NCBI RefSeq assembly: GCF_013522725.1
Contig: NZ_JAAMRF010000002.1
Coordinates: 186,001-250,000, forward strand
Source: Stutzerimonas azotifigens
GTDB taxonomy: Bacteria > Pseudomonadota > Gammaproteobacteria > Pseudomonadales > Pseudomonadaceae
Direction: 5' to 3'
DNA: 64,000 nucleotides
The notes under the pieces were generated by a model. That model was not told where the DNA came from. It worked only from the letters and a program-made list of their open reading frames with translations, and did no database searches. This document shows positions 17,290-24,289 of the stretch, in pieces. A program made the position numbers and the translations under genes. Position 1 is the stretch's first letter. Every line of letters starts with the position of its first letter.

Positions 17290-18699
17290 TCAACGGTTGG
17301 CCGGGGCCACGAAGGTGCTCGGGCTGCTGATGCGGCTTGCTGGATCGTGCAGGTCTTCGAGGTTGAACTGGATGCGGCTGGCGGTCTGGCCGCTCTCCCG
17401 CAGGCGCGCCACGCTGATGGGCAGGTCAACGATCTCGCCGGCGGCCAGGGCGATTTCCTGCCGGCCTCTGAGCGCGTAATTCTCGCCCGAAACCGAAACC
17501 CGGTACTGGCGCGGCTGCTGCGTCTTGTTGATGAGCTTGAGGCTGTACATGTTCTCGATCTGGCCGGCGGTGTTCTCGCGGAAGAGGGTGCGATCCCGGG
17601 TGACGTCCAGCGACAGCAGTGGCCGCGCCTCGAGCGCCCAGGCGAAGGCGCCGAGCATCGCCAGCAGGGCCACGGCGTAACCGACCAGGCGCGGGCGCCA
17701 CAGGCGTGTCCTGCCGCCTTCGAGCGCCCGTTCGGAGGTGTAGCGCACCAGGCCACGTGCATAGCCCATCCGGTCCATCACCGAGTCGCAGGCATCGACA
17801 CAGGCGCCACAGCTCAGGCAGTCGAGTTGCAGGCCGTCGCGGATGTCGATGCCGGTGGGGCAGACCTGCACGCAGATGCTGCAGTCGACGCAGTCACCCA
17901 GCCCCTGGGCGGCGGGGTCGCTGTCCTTGCGGCGCGGACCGCGGTTCTCGCCACGTGCCGCGTCGTAGGAAATGATCAGCGTGTCGGGGTCGAACATCAC
18001 GCTCTGAAAGCGCGAGTAGGGGCACATGTGCACGCAGACCTTCTCGCGCAGCCAGCCGGCGTTGAGGTAGGTGGCGGCGGTGAAAAAGAACAGCCAGAAC
18101 GCCGTTTGCGCATCGAGACTGAAGCTGAACAGCTCGACCACCAAGGCCCGTACAGGGGTGAAGTAACCTACGAAAGCGATGGCAGTGGCCAGGCTCACCG
18201 CCAGCCAGAGGCTGTGCTTGGCCGATCGGCGCAGCAGTTTGCCGAGGCTCCAGGGAGCGGCGTCGAGTTTGATCCGCGCGAGCCGGTCACCCTCGGTGAC
18301 CTTTTCGGCCCACATGAAGATCCAGGTCCAGGTGCTCTGCGGGCAGGCGTAACCGCACCAGGCGCGGCCGGCCAGCACGGTGATGAAGAACAGGCCGAAC
18401 GCGGCGATGATCAGTAGCGCCGAGAGCAGGATGAAGTCCTGCGGCCAGAAGGTTGCGCCGAAGATGTAGAACTGCCGCTTGCCCAAGTCCCAGAGCACCG
18501 CCTGGCGGCCCTCGACGTTCAGCCAGGCCGTGCCGAAGAACAACAGAAACAGCAGGGCGCCGATGACGAGGCGAAGGGTGCGGATCGTGCCGGTGAAGCT
18601 GCGGGTATGGATCGGGCCGCCGCTGCGGGCGGGCGTCAGGCGTACGGGTCGGCTGGAATCGAGGGAGTCGATGAGGGTGGCGGGAATTCGTTCGGTCAT
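17290..18699 (-). CDS. ccoG: CcoG/RdxA/FixG cytochrome oxidase accessory ferredoxin
   Basis: This 469-residue inner-membrane protein is required for, or aids, copper handling in cbb3 oxidase assembly. After several helices it has GRAWCGYACPQSTW and CVHMCPYSRFQ. Two ferredoxin-type 4Fe-4S clusters follow (CVDCSICVQVCP and CLSCGACVDACD). The C-terminal Ig-like FixG domain faces the periplasm. I chose the ATG at 18699, with AAGGGG upstream; an in-frame start 13 codons earlier is possible. No ccoNOP or ccoHIS genes are in the window, so this copy is separated from its usual partners. An Anr/FNR-like box lies upstream. Confidence 0.93.
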   Translation of the reverse strand: MTERIPATLIDSLDSSRPVRLTPARSGGPIHTRSFTGTIRTLRLVIGALLFLLFFGTAWLNVEGRQAVLWDLGKRQFYIFGATFWPQDFILLSALLIIAAFGLFFITVLAGRAWCGYACPQSTWTWIFMWAEKVTEGDRLARIKLDAAPWSLGKLLRRSAKHSLWLAVSLATAIAFVGYFTPVRALVVELFSFSLDAQTAFWLFFFTAATYLNAGWLREKVCVHMCPYSRFQSVMFDPDTLIISYDAARGENRGPRRKDSDPAAQGLGDCVDCSICVQVCPTGIDIRDGLQLDCLSCGACVDACDSVMDRMGYARGLVRYTSERALEGGRTRLWRPRLVGYAVALLAMLGAFAWALEARPLLSLDVTRDRTLFRENTAGQIENMYSLKLINKTQQPRQYRVSVSGENYALRGRQEIALAAGEIVDLPISVARLRESGQTASRIQFNLEDLHDPASRISSPSTFVAPANR

Positions 18700-18837
18700 G
18701 GCGCGCGGCCCCTTGGACTGTTCAGGCCGGCGCATCATCCCTGCCGATCTGTATTGGTAACAGCCTCAGCTGAACGATAAAAAAGCGGATCAGAACGACG
18801 GCGGCGATGCTGCTATCAGAACAGGCCAGACGCAGCC

Positions 18838-18851
18838 TTGATCCGGATCAG
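18838..18851 (-). promoter_or_regulatory. Candidate Anr/FNR box upstream of ccoG
   Basis: The plus strand reads TTGATCCGGATCAG, matching the FNR/Anr consensus TTGAT-N4-ATCAA at all but the last base. It is centred about 145 bases upstream of the ccoG start and about 205 bases upstream of the divergent lrgA-type gene. Oxygen control of ccoG genes by FNR-type regulators is well known, so ccoG is the likelier target. Confidence 0.55.
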
Positions 18852-19051
18852 CCCGGCAGAGGGTGCAATCCTTCTGATATGGTTTTGCGCGTCACATCTG
18901 CGTCTGTTTTACGGCGCCGCCGTTGGGCGATAGTCCTCCGCTTGGCGCGCGCGTCGTGGGATGCGCCTAAGACGCCTGGCCACGACCGGTGGTATACGGT
19001 CGCTCGGCCGACGAACCGCGTCCGTTCCGAACGATGTCTTGGAGACCCCTG

Positions 19052-19420
19052 ATGATTTTGAAAGGCCTGACCTGGCTGGTCCTGCTGCAGCTGCTGGGCA
19101 GCGTGCTGAACCTGTTGCTGCTGCCGGCGTTGCCCGGGCCGATCATCGGCATGGCGCTGCTGTTCGGCTGGTTGCTGCTGCGCCGTGGTATTCCGCAGCC
19201 GCTGGAGCAGACCGCGGGCGTCCTGCTGCAGTACCTGCCGTTGCTGCTGGTGGTGCCGGCGACCGGGATCATGGTCAGCGGCGATGCGTTGCTCGGCGAT
19301 CTGCCGGCGATCGCGGCGGGACTGGTGGTCTCGCTGCTGGTCACCGTGCCGTTCTGCGGATGGCTGATGCAGCGTCTGGCGCAGCGCATGGATGCAGCCG
19401 GAGCGGAGAAGGACGCATGA
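19052..19420 (+). CDS. CidA/LrgA-family holin-like protein
   Basis: This 122-residue inner-membrane protein has four hydrophobic segments and the family pattern LNLLLLPALPGPIIGMALLFGWLLLR. CidA/LrgA proteins are holin-like and act with an LrgB/CidB partner in murein hydrolase control, cell lysis or metabolite transport. The start at 19052 follows TTGGAGACC. An upstream in-frame ATG at 19034 is also possible. The stop overlaps the start of the LrgB-type gene by ATGA, giving the classic two-gene operon. Whether it is functionally Cid or Lrg cannot be told. Confidence 0.88.
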   Translation: MILKGLTWLVLLQLLGSVLNLLLLPALPGPIIGMALLFGWLLLRRGIPQPLEQTAGVLLQYLPLLLVVPATGIMVSGDALLGDLPAIAAGLVVSLLVTVPFCGWLMQRLAQRMDAAGAEKDA

Positions 19421-20124
19421 GCGGGCTGGATTGGTACGCCGTTTGGGTCCTGGTGCGCGAGCACCCCATGTTTCCGGTTGGCCTGACGCTGGTCGCCTTC
19501 CAGCTGGCACTGCTGGTGTACCGGCGCAGCGGCTGGCTGGTGCTGCAGCCGGTACTGGTAGCCATGCTGCTGGTGGTCGCCGCGCTGCACCTCAGCGGTC
19601 TGGACTACACCCGCTATCGCGAAGGCGCGTCGCCGATTGCACTGCTGCTCGGGCCGGCCACGGTGGCGCTGGCCGTGCCCCTGTATCGCCACCTCAAGCG
19701 CATCCGCCAGTTGTTCTGGCCGATCCTGCTGACCCTCGTCGCGGGCGGCGTGCTGGGGGTGGCGATCACCCTCGGCGTCGCCTGGCTGCTGGGCGCCGAA
19801 CTGACCGTGCTGATGAGCCTGGCGCCGAAGTCGGCAACCATGCCGATCGCCATGCTGGTGGCCGAACAGCTGGGCGGCATCGCGGCGCTGGCGGCGGTGT
19901 TCGTGATGCTGACCGGGGTGATCGGAACGGCGTTCGGGCCGCTGCTGCTGCGCTGGGCCGGCGTCGACAACCCCGCCGCGCGCGGCTTGAGTTATGGCAT
20001 CAACGCCCACGCCATCGGCACCGCGCGGGCGCTGGAGGAGGGGGACGAATGCGGCGCCTTCGCCGCCCTCGGCATGAGCCTGCTGGGCGTGATGATCGCC
20101 CTGACCCTGCCGCCGATGCTCTGA
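19417..20124 (+). CDS. LrgB/CidB-family membrane protein
   Basis: This 235-residue polytopic protein matches LrgB. The conserved region LAPKSATMPIAMLVAEQLGG and the C-terminal SYGINAHAIGTARALEEGDECGAFAALGMSLLG are diagnostic. It acts with the preceding CidA/LrgA-type protein, to which it is translationally coupled by an ATGA overlap. In plants and some bacteria LrgB-type proteins transport glycolate or pyruvate. Lysis control is the other proposed role. No LytSR-type regulator is adjacent. Confidence 0.9.
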   Translation: MSGLDWYAVWVLVREHPMFPVGLTLVAFQLALLVYRRSGWLVLQPVLVAMLLVVAALHLSGLDYTRYREGASPIALLLGPATVALAVPLYRHLKRIRQLFWPILLTLVAGGVLGVAITLGVAWLLGAELTVLMSLAPKSATMPIAMLVAEQLGGIAALAAVFVMLTGVIGTAFGPLLLRWAGVDNPAARGLSYGINAHAIGTARALEEGDECGAFAALGMSLLGVMIALTLPPML

Positions 20125-20360
20125 GCCCTCAGCGAATGCCCAGACGCTTGGCCAGCCGGATCAGGTGGGCTGAGTCCACGCCGCCGTTGCAGCACCGCGC
20201 GCGGTGGATGTGGGCGCGCGCTGTTGCAGCTGGCCGCGCTCGCGCGCGGGGTGGTCGCTGTTCAGCGTCCTCGCGCTATGGCTGTCGGGTTTGCTGTTCG
20301 TGGCGTCCTACGGACCCTGGCTCTGCAACCCCCGGTCGACGGGCATCCAGGTTAGCTGGC
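20125..20360. other. Intergenic stretch without a recognisable intact gene
   Basis: About 235 bases separate lrgB from the next minus-strand gene. On the minus strand one frame ends CCNGGVDSAHLIRLAKRLGIR and stop (near 20144), which reads like the C-terminus of a real protein. Upstream the frame dissolves into low-complexity Arg/Ala codons with no good start. It may be a gene remnant. No terminator or known RNA is obvious. Confidence 0.3.
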
Positions 20361-20606
20361 TCAGCGCGAGGCCTTGAGCAACTCGCGCGCCTCGCCCAGC
20401 ACTTGCAGCGACTGAGTGTGGTCACCGGCCTTGTGAAGTTCCTCACCTTGGGCGCGCAGCTGCTGCACCTGCTCGAGGATTGCCGGGTCGCTGGGCGGAT
20501 TGTCCTTGAGCTGCTGGTCGATCTCGGCCATGTCGGCCGGGCAGTGCATCGCCCACAACGGAGCACTGAGGAGGGTGGCGGCGATAAAGGCGATTGCGCG
20601 GTGCAT
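20361..20606 (-). CDS. Small periplasmic protein, unknown function
   Basis: This 81-residue protein has a signal peptide (MHRAIAFIAATLLSAPLWA) followed by a mostly helical, acidic mature part with a Cys (MHCPADMAEIDQQLKDNPP). The tail, KAGDHTQSLQVLGEARELLKAS, resembles a single TPR-like helix pair. GGGAGA lies upstream of the ATG. Similar short secreted proteins occur widely in Pseudomonas without assigned function. It lies just downstream of another small gene on the same strand, with an 85-base gap. Confidence 0.7.
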   Translation of the reverse strand: MHRAIAFIAATLLSAPLWAMHCPADMAEIDQQLKDNPPSDPAILEQVQQLRAQGEELHKAGDHTQSLQVLGEARELLKASR

Positions 20607-20691
20607 GGCGGATCTCCCGTGAGTGGTCCATCGAGTATAGGAAGCGCTGTGATTCCTGCTCAGTGGATGTTGCGTAAAACACCGCACCGGT

Positions 20692-20931
20692 TCAGGCGGC
20701 GCCGCCCATGAACTTCTCGACGGCGTCGCACAGCGTTTCGCCTTCGCGGCAAGGCGGCTGGCCCCAGCGCTTCAGCGAGGCCTCCAGCTGGATCGCCTGG
20801 GCTATCTCGTGTCGGCTCTCGAGGGCTCGCACCAGGGCGCCGGCCGAATGCTGGCCCTGCCCGAGCAGGCTCATGCCGTTGGTCATCACCGCGAGCGCGG
20901 CGACGGCGAAGAAATGGGGTGAAAGAGGCAT
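20692..20931 (-). CDS. Small putative exported protein, unknown function
   Basis: This 79-residue protein starts MPLSPHFFAVAALAVMTNGMS, a hydrophobic segment that could be a signal peptide or anchor. A mature part with two cysteines follows (PPCREGETLCDAVEKF), possibly forming a disulfide in the periplasm. AGGAAC precedes the ATG. I do not recognise a family. It is in the same orientation as the next small periplasmic gene and may share its transcript. Confidence 0.55.
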   Translation of the reverse strand: MPLSPHFFAVAALAVMTNGMSLLGQGQHSAGALVRALESRHEIAQAIQLEASLKRWGQPPCREGETLCDAVEKFMGGAA

Positions 20932-21140
20932 CGCTGATGTTCCTGGGCTACGGCGGACGCGTTCCTGGCCGGTTGCGTCGCTCCGGTTGTGACGAGCCCA
21001 GATGATCGGCCGGCGCGCCGCGCCAGAGAACCGAATGCGCGAGATGGTGGATATCGAGCGCGCTGATGGGAAGCGCCGCGGTACCGGTCGTGCGCCGATT
21101 CAGGCACAGTTGCACACCGGGAAAATCATGGAGCGGGTCG

Positions 21141-21872
21141 ATGGAGCTGGCGTTCTGTATCGCGGTGTTCGTGCTGGCCGGGGTGGTCAAGGGTGTGGTG
21201 GGTATGGGCCTGCCCACGGTGGCCATCGGCATGCTGGTGCTGGTGATGAGCCCGGCGCAGGCGTCGGCCTTGCTGCTGGCGCCATCGATGGCGACCAACC
21301 TCTGGCAGCTGTGGGCGGGGCCTGCGCTGCGCCCCCTGCTGGTACGGCTATGGCCGATGATGGTCGCGGTAACCATCGGTACGCTGATTACCACGCGCTG
21401 GATGGTCGGTTCGGGCAGCCCCTGGGTGTCGGCGGCCCTGGGCGCGACCTTGATCCTCTACGCCATCATCGGGCTGAAGGCGGTCCGCCTCAGGTTGCCG
21501 TCACGCGGCGAGCGGGGCGTCTCGATAGCCGTCGGCTTCGTCACCGGACTGGTCACAGGCCTGACCGGAGTGTTCGTCATCCCGGCGGTGCCGTACCTGC
21601 AGACCCTTGGGCTGGACAAGGAGAGCCTGATCCAGGCGCTCGGCCTGTCGTTCACCGTCTCGACCCTGGCGCTGGGCCTCGGACTGCTGCTGCACGGCGG
21701 CACCCAGGCGATCGACTTTGGCGCCTCGGCGATGCTGGTGCTCCCCGCATTGCTTGGCCTCGCGCTGGGGCAGTGGGTCCGCCAGCGGTTGAGTGAGGCG
21801 GTATTTCGCAAGGCGTTCTTCATCGGCCTGTTGCTGCTCGGCATCCAGTCGCTGGTGCGGGCGTTTCTCTGA
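21141..21872 (+). CDS. TauE/SafE-family sulfite/organosulfonate-type permease
   Basis: This 243-residue inner-membrane protein has about eight helices and the family pattern FVLAGVVKGVVGMGLPTVAIG near the N-terminus. A second repeat carries GFVTGLVTGLTGVFVIPAVPYLQ. Members are thought to export or import small anions such as sulfite, sulfoacetate or sulfonates. The ATG at 21141 has GGAG about nine bases upstream; the frame is open further upstream without family content. Its stop is six bases from the stop of the convergent phosphatase gene. The substrate is not indicated by the neighbours. Confidence 0.87.
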   Translation: MELAFCIAVFVLAGVVKGVVGMGLPTVAIGMLVLVMSPAQASALLLAPSMATNLWQLWAGPALRPLLVRLWPMMVAVTIGTLITTRWMVGSGSPWVSAALGATLILYAIIGLKAVRLRLPSRGERGVSIAVGFVTGLVTGLTGVFVIPAVPYLQTLGLDKESLIQALGLSFTVSTLALGLGLLLHGGTQAIDFGASAMLVLPALLGLALGQWVRQRLSEAVFRKAFFIGLLLLGIQSLVRAFL

Positions 21873-21878
21873 TCAGGG

Positions 21879-22445
21879 TCAGTCGTGCGGCTTGTGGTAG
21901 GTGCTCGGATGCCAGTAGTCGCGCAGGAAGAGCAGCTGCGGGCCTTCCCAGCCCTGCGCGCGCAGGTGCCAGGCGATCAGGATGTTCATGATGCCGTGCC
22001 CCATCAGCAGCACGCTTCCGTACTCCTGGGCCAGTTCGATCAGTCGGTTGGCCGCCTGCCTGGCGCGTTCGCTGGATTGGCCGATCGATTCCGTGTGACT
22101 TGAGAAGCCCAGAAACCAGGCGGCGCGGAACAGGGTTCGCCAGACTCTGACCGGCAGGCGCGGGTAGTCGAGGTCGGGGTAGGGTAGGTGGGCCTCGGCG
22201 AAGACCCTGTCGTTGACGCACTGCGGCTCGCCCACAAGATGATGCGTCGATTGCCGGCATCTCGACAAAGAACTGCTGACGACGGTCCCGGCGTTGTCGG
22301 CGAGCTGCTGCAACGCTGCCGGCAGCGGTTTTTCGATGATGTCTGCCTGGTTGTAGCCTTCGATCCAGGTCTTCATCTCACGCGGTGTGCACCAGCTCGC
22401 GCCAGCATGGTCGGGCTCGCCGTGGCGCACCAAAATGATCTGCAT
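21879..22445 (-). CDS. Histidine phosphatase (phosphoglycerate-mutase-like) family protein
   Basis: This 188-residue protein carries the catalytic RHGEP motif right after the start (MQIILVRHGEP). The second catalytic His is in VLLMGHGIMNILIAWHLR. It is a branch-1 histidine phosphatase; the substrate is unknown. The ATG at 22445 is preceded by CGGAGTG. Ten more in-frame codons upstream add nothing recognisable. The protein retains the residues expected for activity. It converges on the TauE gene. Confidence 0.87.
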   Translation of the reverse strand: MQIILVRHGEPDHAGASWCTPREMKTWIEGYNQADIIEKPLPAALQQLADNAGTVVSSSLSRCRQSTHHLVGEPQCVNDRVFAEAHLPYPDLDYPRLPVRVWRTLFRAAWFLGFSSHTESIGQSSERARQAANRLIELAQEYGSVLLMGHGIMNILIAWHLRAQGWEGPQLLFLRDYWHPSTYHKPHD

Positions 22446-22546
22446 GAACGCACTCCGATTGCGAAACGGCCGCACCAGTGCGGCGGCCAGGCAATCGATA
22501 GGACCTCATCGAACCGTGGAGGTGCGTCATCCGCGTGCTAGACGTA

Positions 22547-22708
22547 TCAGCGCCCCTGGGCGAGTGGCTGGCGCTCGGCGCTGCGTCGTCTGGGTAACGC
22601 TTCGCCAGCATCGAGCTCGGACGGGCGAGCCTGGCGCCAGGCATCCAGCCCCCTGGGTTCCGGCGCATTGCGGGCACACTGGGCGATCAACCGTTGCAAT
22701 CTGCTCAT
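22547..22708 (-). CDS. Small hypothetical protein (53 aa)
   Basis: A 53-residue frame starts MSRLQRLIAQCARNAPEPRG and ends RQPLAQGR. An excellent AGGAGG sits six bases before the ATG, which is the main reason to call it. The product is basic and soluble, without a signal peptide or known motif. It lies upstream of the histidine phosphatase gene on the same strand, with about 100 bases between them. I do not recognise it. Confidence 0.5.
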   Translation of the reverse strand: MSRLQRLIAQCARNAPEPRGLDAWRQARPSELDAGEALPRRRSAERQPLAQGR

Positions 22709-22830
22709 CACAGCCTCCTGTTCGCCGCGGTTCGGCAGGAACAGGCTAAGCGCTGGGACATGACCAAAGCGTGTCAGCGCCAGTGTGCGCGACGAGTGGC
22801 GAAGTCCGGTTTTGCTGCTGGGACGGGGTT

Positions 22831-22853
22831 AGGGCCGCCAGAGCTGCGGCCCT
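22831..22853 (-). terminator. Strong hairpin after the lipoprotein gene
   Basis: AGGGCCGC and GCGGCCCT form a perfect eight-base stem around a seven-base loop, seven bases beyond the lipoprotein stop on the minus strand. There is no clear T-run, so it may be a transcript-stabilising stem rather than an intrinsic terminator. Confidence 0.4.
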
Positions 22854-22860
22854 GGTTGAA

Positions 22861-23433
22861 CTACGGCTGGGTCATGATTTCCTGGTAGCGACTTTGGAAC
22901 TGCTCGTAACTCAGGTTCTGCTGGCGCAGGTCATACAGTTGCTGCGCTTTGGTCGGCGAACCGTCTTCGCGCAGAACCGGCATGGCGTTTCGTCCGAGCC
23001 CGGCCGCTCCGTTCGGAAAGAGCTGGTCGGTGAGTTCGGCGATCTTGGTTTCGGCATCGATGAACTTGTCCAGCCGGCCGCCTCCGGAGCGCGAGTCATA
23101 CAGCGCCTGGCCTACCTGGCGACCCTTGTTGAAGACCCGGATATCGGCGTACTTCATGTACAGGGCGAGGTCCCAGCCCCACTTTCCGATGTAGGTGGTG
23201 GACAGCTCGCAGGTCCGGGGACTGGTGTTGGGCTTCAACTCCCGTACGGTGAAGCCCTTGCTCTGCAGCAACGACTTGTAGGTGGTGTTGAAGCCCTCGC
23301 GCAGCCCCTCGGCGGGAATCGCACAGATCTCGGCAGGCAGATCGGCGGCCAGTTCGGCCGGCGTCACGGTTTGCTTGATGCTGCAGCCGCTGAGGATCAC
23401 GGCGGCGGTCAGGAGTGCTGTCGTTTTGTACAT
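22861..23433 (-). CDS. Lipoprotein, Sbal_3080-like, with SHOCT-like tail
   Basis: This 190-residue protein starts MYKTTALLTAAVILSGCSIKQ, giving a lipobox LSGC with the lipid-modified Cys at position 17. The mature part contains Tyr/Trp-rich strands (TYIGKWGWDLALYMKYADIRVFN). It ends with a helix pair, KAQQLYDLRQQNLSYEQFQSRYQEIM, resembling a SHOCT domain. AAGGA precedes the ATG. The role is unknown; it should be anchored in the outer membrane or periplasmic face. No operon partner is evident. The PAP2 gene lies upstream on the same strand, 88 bases away. Confidence 0.75.
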   Translation of the reverse strand: MYKTTALLTAAVILSGCSIKQTVTPAELAADLPAEICAIPAEGLREGFNTTYKSLLQSKGFTVRELKPNTSPRTCELSTTYIGKWGWDLALYMKYADIRVFNKGRQVGQALYDSRSGGGRLDKFIDAETKIAELTDQLFPNGAAGLGRNAMPVLREDGSPTKAQQLYDLRQQNLSYEQFQSRYQEIMTQP

Positions 23434-23521
23434 CGGAACGGTCCTTGTAATTAACTCATGAGTAGCTGCTAGGCCATCGTTCGCCCGAGGCCGAACGGTG
23501 GCGCGCAACCATAGCGCATGG

Positions 23522-24277
23522 CTACAGGTTGCCCCAGAGGCGTTTTGCATGCGGCCATGTTCCATCTGGTGCCATCCTCGCAGGTCCCTTGCGATACAGC
23601 ACGAGTCGATAGCAGGCCAGACAGATCAGCCAGTCGAACAGCAGTGTCCAAAGATTGTGCGAAAGAAAATGTGCGCCCTGAGCCATTCGACTTAACGAAA
23701 AAACCGTGCCGAGTGCCAGTGCTCCGACGAGGGCTGCCTTGGCCAGGCGAGGTTTCCGGTCGCGCAGGACGAAGAATAGTGCCAATAGCGAGAAGCCGGC
23801 CGAAGCATGACCGCCAGGCCAGCAGCGGCCGGGTTTGTCTGTCGCAGGATGAACTCCGAACAGCGGTGCGTAAGCCTGATCTCCGCCGAACTCGTTCAGG
23901 CTCCATGGGCACTGTACGCCGGTCAGCGCTTTGAGCGGCGTGACGATGCTGGTCGACAGCCCCAACGCCAACACCAAGTAGCCCAGCGGCCGACGCCAAC
24001 GGCGTAATGGTGTCGGCAACAGACTGGCAACGAAGCCCGCGATGGCCAGTACGCCGATCACGATGACCAATTGCTTGGCGCGGTCATGCAGCACGTCTTC
24101 CAGGAAGCTGCTGTCGCGGCCAATGAAGCTCCGCTGCGGATCGTAAAGCATATGAGCCAGGGCGAAGTCCACTCCGATGGGGTCGATTACCAGCATCAGC
24201 ACGCCGAAAATCAACGGCAGGCCAAACCAAAGGCGGAAGTCGAAGGGTCGGGACGGAATGGGTGATGGGCTGTTCAC
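23522..24277 (-). CDS. PAP2-family membrane lipid phosphatase
   Basis: This 251-residue protein has about six helices and the type 2 phosphatidic acid phosphatase motifs: KALTGVQCPW, PGGHASAGF and SRMAQGAHFLSH...DW. The catalytic histidines are in the second and third motifs. Such enzymes dephosphorylate lipid A, phosphatidylglycerol phosphate, undecaprenyl diphosphate or phosphatidic acid on the outer face of the inner membrane. It starts 12 bases after the LtaS-like gene, so the two form an operon. Both probably answer to the ColR-like site at 26309-26336. The substrate is inferred only as an envelope lipid phosphate. Confidence 0.87.
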   Translation of the reverse strand: MNSPSPIPSRPFDFRLWFGLPLIFGVLMLVIDPIGVDFALAHMLYDPQRSFIGRDSSFLEDVLHDRAKQLVIVIGVLAIAGFVASLLPTPLRRWRRPLGYLVLALGLSTSIVTPLKALTGVQCPWSLNEFGGDQAYAPLFGVHPATDKPGRCWPGGHASAGFSLLALFFVLRDRKPRLAKAALVGALALGTVFSLSRMAQGAHFLSHNLWTLLFDWLICLACYRLVLYRKGPARMAPDGTWPHAKRLWGNL

Positions 24278-24289
24278 GGACGCTCCTTA

